A stretch of DNA of 64,000 nucleotides from Simplicispira hankyongi. Its GTDB lineage: Bacteria > Pseudomonadota > Gammaproteobacteria > Burkholderiales > Burkholderiaceae_C. Both the position numbers and the translations under genes were made by a program. Positions 8,043 through 18,100 of the stretch are shown here, piece after piece. The number at the start of each line of letters is the position of its first letter. Position 1 is the stretch's first letter. Location: positions 558,001 to 622,000 of the forward strand of contig NZ_QXJC01000003.1 in assembly GCF_003570885.1 (NCBI RefSeq). Direction: 5' to 3'. The notes under the pieces were generated by a model, which worked only from the letters and a program-made list of their open reading frames with translations, was not told the DNA's origin and ran no database searches.

Positions 8043-9497
8043 TCAACCCGGGGTGGCGGTGTAATGCACCACGTGGCCCTTCTGGTCGCGCAGGAACTGG
8101 GGCACCAGGGAGCCGACCAGCATGCCCGCGATCGCCGCCAGCAGCCCGGCGAGCTGCTGCGGAAACGCCTGGTTCAGTGCCGGGCTGGCGGCAAACAGCA
8201 GCCACACCCCCATGCCCAGCGCCACCGCCAGCAAAGCGCCCTGGCTGGTGGCCCGGTGCCAGTACAGGCCAAACGCGAGCGGCACAAACGCACCCACCAG
8301 CGGCACCTGGTACGCGCCGGACACCATGTCATAGATGGAGGTTCCCTGCGCAGAGATGGCATAGGCCAGCACGCACAAGGTGAACACAAACACCGAAATA
8401 CGCATCGCCTTGAGCGTGAGCGCATCGCTCATGCCAGGCCGCATATTGCGCAAAATGTTCTCGACGAACGTGGTCGAGGGGGCCAGCAGCGTGGCCGAGG
8501 CCGTGGACATGATGGCCGAAAGCAGTGCGCCAAAAAACGCCACCTGCAAACCGATCGGCATGCGCTCCATCACCAGCGTGGGCAAGAGCTTCTGTGGGTC
8601 GTCCTTGAGCAGCGCGGTTGCCGAATCGCCCATGACCAGCACCGCGGCGGCGACGACAAACATGGGAACAAACGCAAACAGCAGGTACAGCACGCCGCCA
8701 ATCACCGGGCCGCGCCGCGCCGTGGAAGCGCTGTTGGACGACATGACGCGCTGGAACACGTCCTGCTGCGGAATCGAGCCCAGCATCATGGTGATGGCGG
8801 CGGCGCCAAAGAACGTCCATTCCTTCAGGCCGGCATCCTTGGGAAACAGCGAAAACCGCCCTTCGCGCGCCGCAAATTCCACCACCCGCCCGGTGCCGCC
8901 CGCCAGATCGGCGGCAAACCAGGCAATTGCGAGCAGGCCGGCAACAATGACGATCATCTGCACGAAGTCAGTGAGCGCCACCGACCACATGCCGCCGTAG
9001 AGCGTGTACACCAGCACGATGGCGGTTCCCAGCACCGTGCCTGCGGTCACCGATACCGCACCCTGCGTCAGCAGGTTGAACACCAGCCCAAGCGCCGTGA
9101 TCTGCGCCGCCACCCAGCCCAGGTAGCTGAAAATGATGATGGCCGAGCACAGCACTTCGAGGGTGCGGCCAAAGCGCTGGCGGTAGTAGTCGCCCAAGGT
9201 AATCAGGTTCTTCTGGTACAGCCGGTAAGCAAAGAAAAGGCCCACCAGTACCAGGCACATCGATGCGCCAAACGGGTCTTCCACCACGGCGCCCAGCCCC
9301 CCGTCAATGAACCGGGCCGGCACGCCCAGCACCGTCTCGGAGCCAAACCAGGTGGCAAAGGTGGTGGCGATCACCACCGGCAACGGCAGGCTGCGGCCGG
9401 CCACGGCGTAATCGGCTGTGTTGTGCACGCGGGTCGCTGCGTACAGGCCAATGCCGATGGATACCAGCAGATAGAAAGCGATGAAGGTCAGCAGCAT
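8043..9497 (-). CDS. Sodium:solute symporter family (SSS) transporter
   Basis: A 484-residue inner-membrane protein with about 13 hydrophobic segments. The SSS family features include the early GxxLYAATRVHNTADYAVAGRSLP loop between helices 1 and 2 and FATWFGSETVLGVPARF. This family couples sodium import to uptake of solutes such as proline, pantothenate, sugars or carboxylates; the substrate here cannot be told. The start at 9497 (MLLTFIAFY) puts the first helix at the N terminus; the longer in-frame extension is implausible. It appears monocistronic, between the fmdB-like gene (110 nt) and ubiB (94 nt). Confidence 0.88.
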   Translation of the reverse strand: MLLTFIAFYLLVSIGIGLYAATRVHNTADYAVAGRSLPLPVVIATTFATWFGSETVLGVPARFIDGGLGAVVEDPFGASMCLVLVGLFFAYRLYQKNLITLGDYYRQRFGRTLEVLCSAIIIFSYLGWVAAQITALGLVFNLLTQGAVSVTAGTVLGTAIVLVYTLYGGMWSVALTDFVQMIVIVAGLLAIAWFAADLAGGTGRVVEFAAREGRFSLFPKDAGLKEWTFFGAAAITMMLGSIPQQDVFQRVMSSNSASTARRGPVIGGVLYLLFAFVPMFVVAAAVLVMGDSATALLKDDPQKLLPTLVMERMPIGLQVAFFGALLSAIMSTASATLLAPSTTFVENILRNMRPGMSDALTLKAMRISVFVFTLCVLAYAISAQGTSIYDMVSGAYQVPLVGAFVPLAFGLYWHRATSQGALLAVALGMGVWLLFAASPALNQAFPQQLAGLLAAIAGMLVGSLVPQFLRDQKGHVVHYTATPG

Positions 9498-9590
9498 GCG
9501 CGGCTCCGAAGAGGGGGCGGTTGGCAGGAAAACGCCGCGCATTATCCGTGCCAAACCCCCATGCCGGTCAACCGAATGCGCGCTACAGCG

Positions 9591-11162
9591 TCAATGCAAC
9601 AGCGAAACGCGCACGATCGCCTGCACCACCACCAGCCCGAGCACGAAGCCGATGCCGCAATAGACGATGGCCTGCAGCAAGCCGTTGGTGCGGCGTTGCT
9701 CCTTGAGCAGTGCCATCAGTTCGCGCTCGCGCGCATCGTTAGGGGCGCGCTTGAGATAGTCGTGCAGCAGGCGCGGCAATGCCGGCAGCAACTGCGCATA
9801 GTGCGGCGCCTCGGCGCGCAACTCGCGCAGGAAGCGCTGCGGCCCGACCTGCTCGAGCATCCAGGTTTCCAGAAACGGCTTGGCGGTGCTCCACAGGTCA
9901 AGCTCGGGGTCGAGCTGGCGGCCCAGGCCTTCGATATTGAGCAGCGTTTTCTGCAGCAACACGAGCTGGGGCTGGATTTCCACCTGAAACCGCCGCGAGG
10001 TCTGAAACAGCCGCATCAGCACCATGCCCAGCGAGATTTCCTTGAGCGGCCGGTCGAAATACGGCTCGCACACGGTGCGAATGGCCCCTTCGAGCTCGTT
10101 GACGCGCGTGTTCGCCGGCACCCAGCCGCTCTCTACGTGCAATTCGGCCACACGTTTGTAGTCGCGCCGGAAGAAGGCGGCGAAATTCTGCGCCAGGTAT
10201 TCCTTGTCGGATTCGGTCAGCGTGCCGACGATACCGAAATCGAGCGAGATGTAGCGCCCGAACGTGGCGGGCTCCAGGCTGACCTGGATGTTGCCGGGGT
10301 GCATGTCGGCGTGAAAAAAGCCGTCGCGAAACACCTGCGTGAAAAAAATGGTGACGCCGTCGCGCGCCAATTTGGGGATGTCGACCCCCGCATCGCGCAG
10401 GCGCTGCACCTGGCTGATGGGCACACCGTTCATGCGCTCCATCACCATGACTTCCGGGTGGCAGAAGTCCCAAAAAATGGTCGGGATTTCGACCAGACCC
10501 AGGCCTTCCATGTTGCGCCGCAGTTGCGCGGCGTTGGCCGCCTCGCGCACCAGGTCGAGCTCGTCGTGCAGGTAGTTGTCGAACTCGGCCACCACCTCGC
10601 GTGGTTTCAGGCGCTTGCCATCGGCCGACAAACCATCGACCCAGCCGGCCATCATGCGCATCAGGCTTAGGTCCTTCTCAATGACCTCCAGCATGCCGGG
10701 GCGCAGCACCTTGACCGCCACCTCGTGCAACGCACCCTGGCGATCGCGCAGCGTGGCGAAGTGCACCTGCGCAATCGAGGCGCTGGCCACGGGCACGCGG
10801 TCAAAGCTGACAAAGACCTCTTCCACAGGGCGGCGAAAGGCACGCTCTATAGTCGCGATGGCGATGGCGCTATCGAACGGTGGTACGCGGTCTTGCAGCA
10901 GGGCGAGCTCGTCGGCAATGTCGGGTGGCATCAGGTCGCGCCGCGTGGAGAGCACCTGGCCAAACTTGACGAAAATGGGCCCCAGGCGCTCCAGTGCCTC
11001 GCGCAGGCGCTGGCCGCGCGGCGCGCGCAGGTCGCGCCCCACCGAAACCATGCGTGCCAACAAGCGCAGCCAGGGTTTCTGGAAGCTCGTCAGCACCAGG
11101 CCATCGAGCCCATAGCGCAGCGCCACCCAGACAATGGTGGCACCACGAAAAATGCGCTTCAT
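9591..11162 (-). CDS. ubiB: Ubiquinone biosynthesis regulatory kinase-like protein UbiB
   Basis: An ABC1/ADCK-family atypical kinase needed for ubiquinone synthesis, thought to act as an ATPase at the membrane. The 523-residue protein has the hallmark KxGQ motif (K66-F-G-Q69 in [14 protein letters not shown]), the alanine-rich nucleotide loop ([14 protein letters not shown]) and [12 protein letters not shown] with DFG-like LDFGIVG. Two C-terminal transmembrane helices are visible from about residue 485. The start overlaps the ubiJ stop by 4 nt (ATGA), so the two are translationally coupled. End of the DUF971-ubiE-tim44-ubiJ-ubiB run. Confidence 0.95.
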   Translation of the reverse strand: MKRIFRGATIVWVALRYGLDGLVLTSFQKPWLRLLARMVSVGRDLRAPRGQRLREALERLGPIFVKFGQVLSTRRDLMPPDIADELALLQDRVPPFDSAIAIATIERAFRRPVEEVFVSFDRVPVASASIAQVHFATLRDRQGALHEVAVKVLRPGMLEVIEKDLSLMRMMAGWVDGLSADGKRLKPREVVAEFDNYLHDELDLVREAANAAQLRRNMEGLGLVEIPTIFWDFCHPEVMVMERMNGVPISQVQRLRDAGVDIPKLARDGVTIFFTQVFRDGFFHADMHPGNIQVSLEPATFGRYISLDFGIVGTLTESDKEYLAQNFAAFFRRDYKRVAELHVESGWVPANTRVNELEGAIRTVCEPYFDRPLKEISLGMVLMRLFQTSRRFQVEIQPQLVLLQKTLLNIEGLGRQLDPELDLWSTAKPFLETWMLEQVGPQRFLRELRAEAPHYAQLLPALPRLLHDYLKRAPNDARERELMALLKEQRRTNGLLQAIVYCGIGFVLGLVVVQAIVRVSLLH

Positions 11163-11731
11163 GGCAAGGGGCCGTTGCCCGACCAGGGCGCCACCGCGCC
11201 GCCGGCGGCCGCGCCGCTTTTGCGCACAAAGCCGCGCAGCGCCTGCGCCGCGCTGCGCGCCACGCTGGCAATGGTGTGCGCCGGCACGTCACCGATGACG
11301 CGCGCCATGTCGTCCTCGATGTCCCAGCGCAGGTTGTCGGCCAGCCACTGCAGATCACCAGCGAAATCCACCGCGCCGTCGATGCGCACGGGCGGGCGGT
11401 CCCCCCGCAGAGCGGCCTGCGCCAGCCCGAGCGGCGAGGTTTCGGTCACTTCGAAACGCAGGTCAGGGGTACCCCCTTGCGCTGCCAGATCAAACAACCC
11501 AGCGGGGGTCACCTGCAAGGCGACGAAAAACTGGCGCCATTGAACCCGCACCACGCGGCCCTTGCGCGGGATCAAGCGCTCGGTCGCCGCGCGCTCCTGC
11601 ATCAGCACGTGGTTGATAAGGAGCACCAGGCGCTGCTGCGCCTCGTTCACCAGCCAGTCGGGCGGGCGCGGGCCCTGTGCGATACGTTCAAAGAGACCGT
11701 CGAGAAAGGGGAAGGGAGACTGTGTGGCCAT
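11159..11731 (-). CDS. ubiJ: Ubiquinone biosynthesis accessory factor UbiJ (SCP2 domain)
   Basis: A 190-residue protein with an SCP2-like lipid-binding region in the centre (residues about 30-130) and a helical C-terminal part. In E. coli UbiJ binds ubiquinone intermediates and is part of the soluble Ubi complex with UbiK. The match is by context (between ubiE and ubiB) and by general SCP2 character more than by strict motifs, so the symbol is an inference. Overlaps ubiB by 4 nt. It has an Ala/Gly-rich end. Confidence 0.82.
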   Translation of the reverse strand: MATQSPFPFLDGLFERIAQGPRPPDWLVNEAQQRLVLLINHVLMQERAATERLIPRKGRVVRVQWRQFFVALQVTPAGLFDLAAQGGTPDLRFEVTETSPLGLAQAALRGDRPPVRIDGAVDFAGDLQWLADNLRWDIEDDMARVIGDVPAHTIASVARSAAQALRGFVRKSGAAAGGAVAPWSGNGPLP

Positions 11732-11794
11732 AGCGGTGGATTATGGCAAGCCGACAGCGGCCGCAACGCGCAGCCGCACGCTGCGGCGCGGTCT

Positions 11795-12787
11795 TTATTG
11801 CAGCGCCTGCACGCCCGCCACCAGCCAGCCGCTCCCGCCGCTGCGGGGTTTGGTCATGTTCCAGACCTCGCGGAAGGGGCTCGGGCCGGCCGAGGGTTCC
11901 TCACGAATCATCCCGGAGAATTCCACGCTGGCCATGTAGGCATCGCCCAACTCTTCGATGCCCAGCAATTGGGCTTCGATCATGACCACGTCGGTGTGGT
12001 TGGGCTGGTCCCCACGGTGCAATTCGCGTTCGGTGAGCTGGCTCTGAATCTCTTCAACCATGGCGTCCGTCATCATGGAGCGCAGCGTGGCGATGTCGGA
12101 GCGGTCCCAGGCCGACTGCAGGGTGATGAAGTTGCGTTTGGCCGCCTCCAGAAAACCCGCCGTATCAAACCCCTGGGGCACGCCCCAGTTCTGCGAGCCC
12201 GAAAGCGCCGACCCGATGATGGAGCCCTCCTCATTTCCCGCGCTGCGCTGTGCATCAAAAGCCAGGCTACTGCGCTCCCAGGGGCGTGCGGAGGCGTCAT
12301 TGCCCACCTTGTCGGGGCTGTACTGCTGCGCGACCGGGACGCTGGCAGGGGCACCACCGCCCGCCCCCTGGAAGGCGAAGGGCGATGCGGGCGAGGCCGC
12401 CGCCTTGCCGCGCGAGCGCAGCATGCGAAACAGCGCGAAGCCCACCAAGCCGAACAGCAGCAGCATCAGGACTTGGCCAAACCCGGCCCCCAGACCGAGC
12501 GAGCTGGCCAGCCAGGCCAGCCCCAGACCAGCCGCCAAGCCGCCCAGCATGGCGCCCCATGGGCGCTTGGGGGCCGCCGCAGGCGCAGCGCCCGCTGGCG
12601 TACCGGGGCGAGCGGCATTGGCGCTCTGCGCAGGCGCTGCCGGGGCGGCAGGTGGTGCGGCCTGGCGCTGCGTCACGTTGCTGGACTGGCGGCCAAAAGA
12701 CTTGCCACCGCCCATGCGCTTGGCCTCGGCTTCGAAATGCACCACGACCAACATCAGGGCCAACAGGGCCGGGAAGAGTCTTTTCAT
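11795..12787 (-). CDS. Tim44-like domain membrane protein
   Basis: A 330-residue protein. It starts with a signal-like helix (MKRLFPALLALMLVVVHFEAEA), then GGGKSFGRQSS, an Ala/Pro-rich linker, two hydrophobic segments around residues 85-130, and a C-terminal Tim44-like domain with the family pattern FLEAAKRNFITLQSAWDRSD and ELGDAYMASVEFSGM. The start at 12787 is set by the signal sequence. This gene is regularly found between ubiE and ubiJ in Burkholderiales. The role is unknown; it may help organise membrane proteins. Confidence 0.84.
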   Translation of the reverse strand: MKRLFPALLALMLVVVHFEAEAKRMGGGKSFGRQSSNVTQRQAAPPAAPAAPAQSANAARPGTPAGAAPAAAPKRPWGAMLGGLAAGLGLAWLASSLGLGAGFGQVLMLLLFGLVGFALFRMLRSRGKAAASPASPFAFQGAGGGAPASVPVAQQYSPDKVGNDASARPWERSSLAFDAQRSAGNEEGSIIGSALSGSQNWGVPQGFDTAGFLEAAKRNFITLQSAWDRSDIATLRSMMTDAMVEEIQSQLTERELHRGDQPNHTDVVMIEAQLLGIEELGDAYMASVEFSGMIREEPSAGPSPFREVWNMTKPRSGGSGWLVAGVQALQ

Positions 12788-12801
12788 GGTTTTTCCTTGG
12801 C

Positions 12802-13533
12802 TCAACACTTGATACCAACATGCAGGGCGACGACGCCGCCCGTCATGTTGTGGCAATCGACATGGCCGAACCCGGCCTGCTTCATCAGCGCCTTGAGCGC
12901 CTGCTGGTCCGGGTGCATGCGGATGGATTCGGCCAGATAGCGGTAACTGTCGGCATCGCCCGCCACCAACTGGCCGATGCGCGGCAGCACATTGAACGAA
13001 TACCAGTCGTACACCTTGGCGAGCGGCTTGGCCACCTTGGAAAATTCGAGCACCAGCAGCTTGCCGCCAGGCTTAAGCACGCGGCACATCTCGGCCAGCG
13101 CAATGTCCTTGTGCGTCATGTTGCGCAGGCCAAAGGCCACGCTGACCAGATCGAAATGCGCGTCGGGGAACGGCAGTTGCTCCGCATCGCAGACCACCGT
13201 GGGCAGCACCACGCCGGCGTCGATCAGCCGGTCGCGCCCGGTGCGCAGCATGGCTTCGTTGATGTCGGTGTGCACCACCTGGCCACGCTCGCCCACCTTC
13301 TTGGAAAAAGCCAGCGCCAGATCGCCCGTGCCGCCGGCAATATCCAGCACGCGCTGGCCCTCTTGCAGGTTGGCGACCAACACCGTGTAGGCCTTCCACG
13401 CGCGGTGCAGGCCACCCGACATCAAGTCGTTCATCACGTCGTATTTGGACGCCACCGAATCGAACACACCGCGCACGCGGCGCGCCTTGTCGCGCTCGTC
13501 CACCGACTCGAAACCAAAATGTGTAGTGCTCAT
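12802..13533 (-). CDS. ubiE: Demethylmenaquinone/2-octaprenylbenzoquinol C-methyltransferase UbiE
   Basis: A 243-residue SAM-dependent methyltransferase that carries out the C-methylation step in ubiquinone (and menaquinone) synthesis. The glycine-rich SAM motif is [14 protein letters not shown] near residue 65; the UbiE signatures [17 protein letters not shown] near 30-46 and [16 protein letters not shown] near 135 are clear. It sits 14 nt before the tim44-like gene. Upstream (higher coordinates) a repeat copy separates it from the DUF971 gene. Confidence 0.96.
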   Translation of the reverse strand: MSTTHFGFESVDERDKARRVRGVFDSVASKYDVMNDLMSGGLHRAWKAYTVLVANLQEGQRVLDIAGGTGDLALAFSKKVGERGQVVHTDINEAMLRTGRDRLIDAGVVLPTVVCDAEQLPFPDAHFDLVSVAFGLRNMTHKDIALAEMCRVLKPGGKLLVLEFSKVAKPLAKVYDWYSFNVLPRIGQLVAGDADSYRYLAESIRMHPDQQALKALMKQAGFGHVDCHNMTGGVVALHVGIKC

Positions 13534-13609
13534 GGTGGGAATGCTAGCCGCTTGCAGGGCAACCCTCTAAATGCGTGGGATATCGGATATTTAAGCCAAA
13601 CCACGCTCT

Positions 13610-13651
13610 AGCGCTTATGGGTATTGCGCTAGCAGCTTCTAAAACGATAGC
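13610..13651 (+). repeat. 42-nt double-hairpin repeat, copy B
   Basis: AGCGCTT/TTGCGCT stem with loop atgggta, 4-nt linker, GCTTC/ATAGC second stem with 7-nt loop. It lies in the intergenic gap between the DUF971 gene and ubiE, both minus-strand. Confidence 0.88.
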
Positions 13652-13687
13652 AAAACAGTGGCAAATCTGCCACCAACCGAGCGCGAA

Positions 13688-14137
13688 TCAGTGCCCGCCG
13701 CAGCCCTGGGCGCTCTTGGTTTTCGTCTTGCTCACGCCCTTGGACGCGCTTTTGGGCGCCATGGGGGTATCGCGGTCCACCCCTGCCGCTGCCAGCCGGG
13801 CCTCGTAATCGGCCCACAGTTCGGCCTGGCGCGCGCCAAGCTCATAGAGGTAATCCCACGAAAAAATGCCGCTGGCATGCCCATCGGAAAAGCTCGGCTG
13901 CACGGCGTAATTGCCCACCGGAGCCAGCTCCAACACCACGACATCGCGCTTGCCGGTCTGCAGCACCTCCTGCCCATGGCCATGGCCCATGACCTCGGCC
14001 GAGGGCGAGTACACGCGCAGCAGCTCAAACGGCAGGCGAAAGTGCGCACCGTCGGAAAACTCCACTTCCAACACGCGGGACTGGCTGTGGACGGTGATGG
14101 AATCGGGTGTGGGGGCGCCGGGTTTGAGGCCTGCCAT
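13688..14137 (-). CDS. DUF971 (gamma-butyrobetaine hydroxylase-like N-terminal domain) protein
   Basis: A 149-residue protein whose residues about 12-110 form a DUF971 domain (LEVEFSDGAHFRLPFELLRVYSPSAEV, then HASGIFSWDYLYELG). In eukaryotic BBOX/TMLHE this domain precedes the dioxygenase; bacterial stand-alone copies are uncharacterised and may bind zinc or iron-sulfur. The tail is Lys/Ser-rich and ends QGCGGH. First gene of the ubiE cluster in many Burkholderiales. The function is not known. Confidence 0.85.
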   Translation of the reverse strand: MAGLKPGAPTPDSITVHSQSRVLEVEFSDGAHFRLPFELLRVYSPSAEVMGHGHGQEVLQTGKRDVVVLELAPVGNYAVQPSFSDGHASGIFSWDYLYELGARQAELWADYEARLAAAGVDRDTPMAPKSASKGVSKTKTKSAQGCGGH

Positions 14138-14349
14138 GGAGATTTCCTTATGGGATAGGACTTACTGAAAATTGTCCCAGCAAGGCGCTCTGACGCAGAC
14201 AGTGCAAGCGCACGGCAAGGAAGAGCAACGCCGCTGGGACGATTTTGCGCAAGTTCTGTGGGAAAACGATTGCTAAAACGGGCCGCCATTGTCCCATCCG
14301 CCCTGTGGCGGCCTGCCCTTTAGCCACATGAACCCTTGTACCCCGGTGG
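14138..14349. other. Intergenic scar with inverted repeat, no gene seen
   Basis: No supported gene. Two 14-nt arms, AAAATTGTCCCAGC near 14169 and GCTGGGACGATTTT near 14233, form an inverted repeat with one mismatch around a spacer of about 50 nt. A third copy of the ATTGTCCCA motif occurs near 14288. A GGCCGCC/GGCGGCC hairpin lies near 14281-14314. These could be the residue of a mobile element end, next to the integrase relic. Confidence 0.5.
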
Positions 14350-14480
14350 TTACAGGGCATGCAGCGGGCTCAAAACGCCGCGCCCGCCTTTGTTGCGCAC
14401 ATGGGTGTAGACCATGGTGGTGCTCACGTCCGAGTGCCCCAGCAACTCCTGCACCGTGCGGATGCTGTAGCCGTCAACCC
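14350..14480 (-). pseudogene. intI: Integron-type integrase, C-terminal relic
   Basis: The last about 42 codons before the TAA at 14350-14352 encode a clear tyrosine-recombinase end: [19 protein letters not shown] followed by [10 protein letters not shown] and SPLHAL. The LLGH histidine and the nucleophilic Tyr in TTMVYTH are intact, and the G-rich SPL tail is characteristic of integron integrases (IntI). The upstream sequence in frame, past about 14480, is unrelated, so more than 85% of the gene is gone. No start codon or IntI-specific insertion is present. Certainly non-functional. Confidence 0.75.
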
Positions 14481-14504
14481 CACGGGCACGTTCGCTTCCA
14501 TCGA

Positions 14505-14645
14505 TTTTTCGGTCATGCTGCCTTGCTTGCCCAACTCGCCATCCGGCACGATCTGACGCTCCTGACCACAGACAACGACTTCCCGTATGGGGCCAAGCAC
14601 TGCGCACTTCGCATATGGCCAGCGCAGGCACGCGTAAGGCAGTGA
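14505..14645 (+). pseudogene. PIN-domain (VapC-like) toxin, C-terminal relic
   Basis: The plus-strand frame ending at TAA 14643-14645 contains [20 protein letters not shown], then [13 protein letters not shown]. This matches the usual end of VapC-type PIN domains (helix, then LTLLTxDxDF with a conserved Asp, then a short strand). The sequence before about 14505 does not fit the family. It joins the integrase relic within about 25 nt. The position and direction are those expected of a gene cassette facing an integron integrase. The assignment rests on about 35 residues and is tentative. Confidence 0.5.
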
Positions 14646-14685
14646 GCCTCCCTGAGCTTGGCCTGCGCTTGGCCGGGAACGCCCG

Positions 14686-15141
14686 TCAATCTCCTTGCGA
14701 CGCCTCACCCTTTGCCAAATACCCCCGTATCTGCGCGTTGACGGCGTCGAGGTGCGTGCGAACCGCCGCCTCCTTGTCGCGGTCTCGGGCGCGCTGCGGT
14801 TCGCCCCAGAAGGCGTTCGGGAAGTGCGTATCCCATTCAAATCGTGCGATCACGTGCCAGTGCAAGTGCGGCACCTGGTTTCCCAGGGCGGCAAGGTTGA
14901 CCTTGGTTGGCGCCAAGTGTTCGATGAGCGCACGTTCGACGCAGACCACCGCGTCCATGCACTCGGTGCGTTCTTCGGCCGAGAGGTCGGAAAACTCGGC
15001 GACATGCGCATTCCAGATCACGCGGTAGTAGCCGGGGAAGCCCTCTTCTTCGACGTGCACCACCCGCAGCTTGGCGCTGTGCCACACCAGGGCGCCGCCG
15101 TCCTGCGCGCACAGCGCACAGCCAAAAGACGATTGGCTCAT
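14686..15141 (-). CDS. HIT family protein
   Basis: A 151-residue histidine-triad nucleotide hydrolase/transferase. The triad motif is HLHWHV at about residue 95, with CALC near the N terminus (residues 8-11). The start at 15141 (MSQSSFGC) is supported because it overlaps the stop of the upstream FAD/Fe-S gene by 4 nt (ATGA), which implies coupled translation. The substrate is unknown; relatives act on adenosine phosphoramidates or dinucleoside polyphosphates. Co-transcribed with the oxidoreductase. Confidence 0.9.
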   Translation of the reverse strand: MSQSSFGCALCAQDGGALVWHSAKLRVVHVEEEGFPGYYRVIWNAHVAEFSDLSAEERTECMDAVVCVERALIEHLAPTKVNLAALGNQVPHLHWHVIARFEWDTHFPNAFWGEPQRARDRDKEAAVRTHLDAVNAQIRGYLAKGEASQGD

Positions 15142-18100
15142 ACCAACACCCTTTCGATACCGCCGCTGTTGGCGCACTGCACGTATTCGGGCAACCAGTT
15201 CTCACCCAGAATCTGTTTGGCCATTTCAATGACGATGTAGTCGGCCTCCAGCAGGCCGTTCTGCAAGTCGTCCTCGTAGCGCTTGAGGCCTTGCAGGCAG
15301 CTTGGGCAACTGGTCAGAATCTTCACATTGGCCTGCGGCGCCACGCTGCCGTTGGCGCGCAGCAGTGCCTCGCCCTTCTTGATTTCCTCTTCCTTGCGAA
15401 AGCGCACCTGGGTCGAGATGTCGGGGCGGGTGACGCCCAGCGTTCCCGATTCGCCGCAGCAGCGATCGCTCTTGATGACCTTGTCGCCCACCAGCGCCTT
15501 GACGGTTTTCATCGAGTCGCCCAGCTTCATGGGGTTGTGGCAGGGCTCGTGGTACAGGTAGCCGCCCTGCCCGGCCGGCAAGGTAATGCCCTTTTCCAGC
15601 AGGTATTCGTGGATGTCGATGATGCGGCTGCCAGGGAAGATCTTGTCGAATTCGTAGCCCTGCAGCTGGTCGTAGCAGGTGCCGCAGCTGACCACCACCG
15701 TCTGGATGTCCAGGTAGTTCAACGTGGTCGCCACTCGGTGGAACAGCACCCGGTTGTCGGTGATCATCTTCTCGGCCTTGTCGAACTGGCCGCTGCCGCG
15801 CTGCGGGTAGCCGCAGCACAAATAGCCCGGTGGCAGCACGGTCTGCACGCCGGCGTGCCACAGCATGGCCTGCGTGGCCAGGCCCACCTGGCTGAACAGC
15901 CGCTCGGAGCCGCAGCCGGGGAAGTAAAACACCGCCTCGCTGCTGGCCGTGGTGGCCTGCGGGTTGCGGATGATGGGGACGTAGTCCTTGTCTTCGATGT
16001 CGAGCAGGGCGCGCGCCGTCTTGGTGGGCAGGCCACCGGGCAGCTTCTTGTTGATGAAGTGGATCACCTGCTCCTTGATCGGCGCCGGGCCCACGGTGGC
16101 GGGCGGGTGCGCTGTCTGCTTGCGGCTGACCTTGCGCAGCAGATCGACGGCGATGCGCTGCGCCTTGAAGCCCACGCCCACCATGCCGGCACGCAGCAGC
16201 TTGATTTTCTCGGGGCTGGTGGCATTGAGCATGGTCATGGCCAGTGCGTTGCCGGGGCGCCAGCTCTTCTTGCCCATCTTGCGCAACAGGTTGCGCATGT
16301 TCATCGTCACATCGCCAAAGTCGATCTTCACCGGGCAGGGCGAGAGGCATTTGTGGCAGACGGTGCAGTGGTCGGCCACGTCCTCGAACTCCTGCCAGTG
16401 GCGGATGCTGATGCCGCGGCGGGTTTGCTCTTCGTACAGGAACGCCTCGACCAGCAGCGAGGTGGCGAGGATTTTGTTGCGCGGGGAGTACAGCAGGTTG
16501 GCGCGCGGCACGTGCGTCGCGCAGACCGGTTTGCACTTGCCGCAGCGCAGGCAGTCCTTGACCGAATCGGCAATGGCGCCGATGTCGCTCTGCTGCATGA
16601 TGAGCGATTCGTGCCCCATCAGGCCGAAGCTCGGGGTGTAGGCGTGGGTCAGGTCGGCCGAGCGCAGATTTGATGCAAAATCGGCCTCCAGCGCTTGACC
16701 AGTAAGCGCTGATAGCTCCTGGTTACGTAGCAATTTTCCCTTGTTGAAGCGGCCCTGCGGGTCCACGCGCCGCTTGTAGTCGGCAAAGGGCGCGAGCTCT
16801 TCGTCGCTCAGGTATTCGAGCTTGGTGATGCCAATGCCATGCTCGCCCGAAATCACCCCGCCCAGGCTGCGTGCCAGCCGCATGATGCGGCCCACGGCGG
16901 CGTGCGCGGTCTGCAGCATCCGATAGTCGTCGCTGTTGACGGGGATGTTGGTGTGCACGTTGCCGTCGCCAGCGTGCATGTGCAGGGCCACCCACACGCG
17001 CCCCTTGAGCACGCGCTGGTGAATGGCAATGCACTCGGCCAGGATGGGGGCCAAGGCGTCGCCGGCAAAAATGCCGCGCAGAGGTGCGAGGATCTGCGTC
17101 TTCCAGCTCGCCCGCAGGCTGTGGTCCTGCAACTGCGGGAACAGCGCCTCGACCCCCTGCAGCCATTGGCTCCACAGCGTGCGCGCTTGCTGCACCACGT
17201 CCAGCGCCTCGTTCACGCGCTCCTGCAGCGTCTCAGGCGAGAGCGCGTCGCCCGCGTCCTGGCCGGCCGCGCCCAGCGGCAGTTGGCCGCGGGCAAAGAA
17301 ATCCTCCAGCGCATCGCACAGCGCCAGTTTGTTCTGCAGCGAGAGCTCGATGTTGATGCGCTCGATGCCGTCGGTGTACTCGGCCATGCGCGGCAGCGGG
17401 ATCACCACGTCTTCGTTGATCTTGAAGGCGTTGGTGTGCCGGCTGATGGCCGCGGTGCGCTTGCGGTCGGCCCAGAACTTCTTGCGCGCCTCGGCGCTGA
17501 TGGCGATGAAGCCTTCGCCGCTGCGCGAATTGGCAATGCGCACCACCTCGCTGGTGACGCGGGCCACGGCATCCGCATCGTCGCCGGCAATGTCGCCAAA
17601 CAGCGCCATTTTCGGCAGGCCAGCGCGCTTGGATTTGGTGGCGTAGCCCACCGCCTTGAGGTAGCGGTCGTCCAGGTGCTCCAGGCCGGCCAGCACCACG
17701 CCCGAGCGTTTTTGCTCGGCGAACATGAAATCCTTGATCTCGACGATGCTGGGCACGGCGTCCTTGGCGTTCCCAAAGAACTCCAGGCACACGGTGCGCG
17801 TGTGCACCGGCATGCGGTGCACGATCCAGCGGCAGCTGGTAATCAGGCCGTCGCAGCCTTCCTTCTGGATGCCGGGCAGGCCGGCGAGGAACTTGTCGGT
17901 CACGTCCTTGCCCAGGCCCTCGGTGCGAAAGCGCTTGCCGGGGATGTCCAGGCGCTCGCTGCGCACAGGTGTCTTGCCGTCGGCCTCGAAGTAGTTCAGC
18001 TCGAAGCTGGCCACTTCGGCGTCGTGAATCTTGCCCAGGTTGTGGCCCACGCGCGTCACTTCCAGCCACTGCGCGTCGGGTGTCACCATGCGCCAGCTCG

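Noticed and set aside
8064-10670. Long plus-strand open frame (868 codons) opposite the symporter and ubiB
   Set aside because: It is antisense to two well-supported genes. High-GC codon bias leaves long open frames on the other strand, and its predicted protein is a low-complexity Arg/His/Gln mix with no domain.
14148-14360. Minus-strand 70-codon frame next to the integrase relic
   Set aside because: No family, no ribosome site, and it runs over the inverted repeat and the relic's stop; better seen as non-coding scar.
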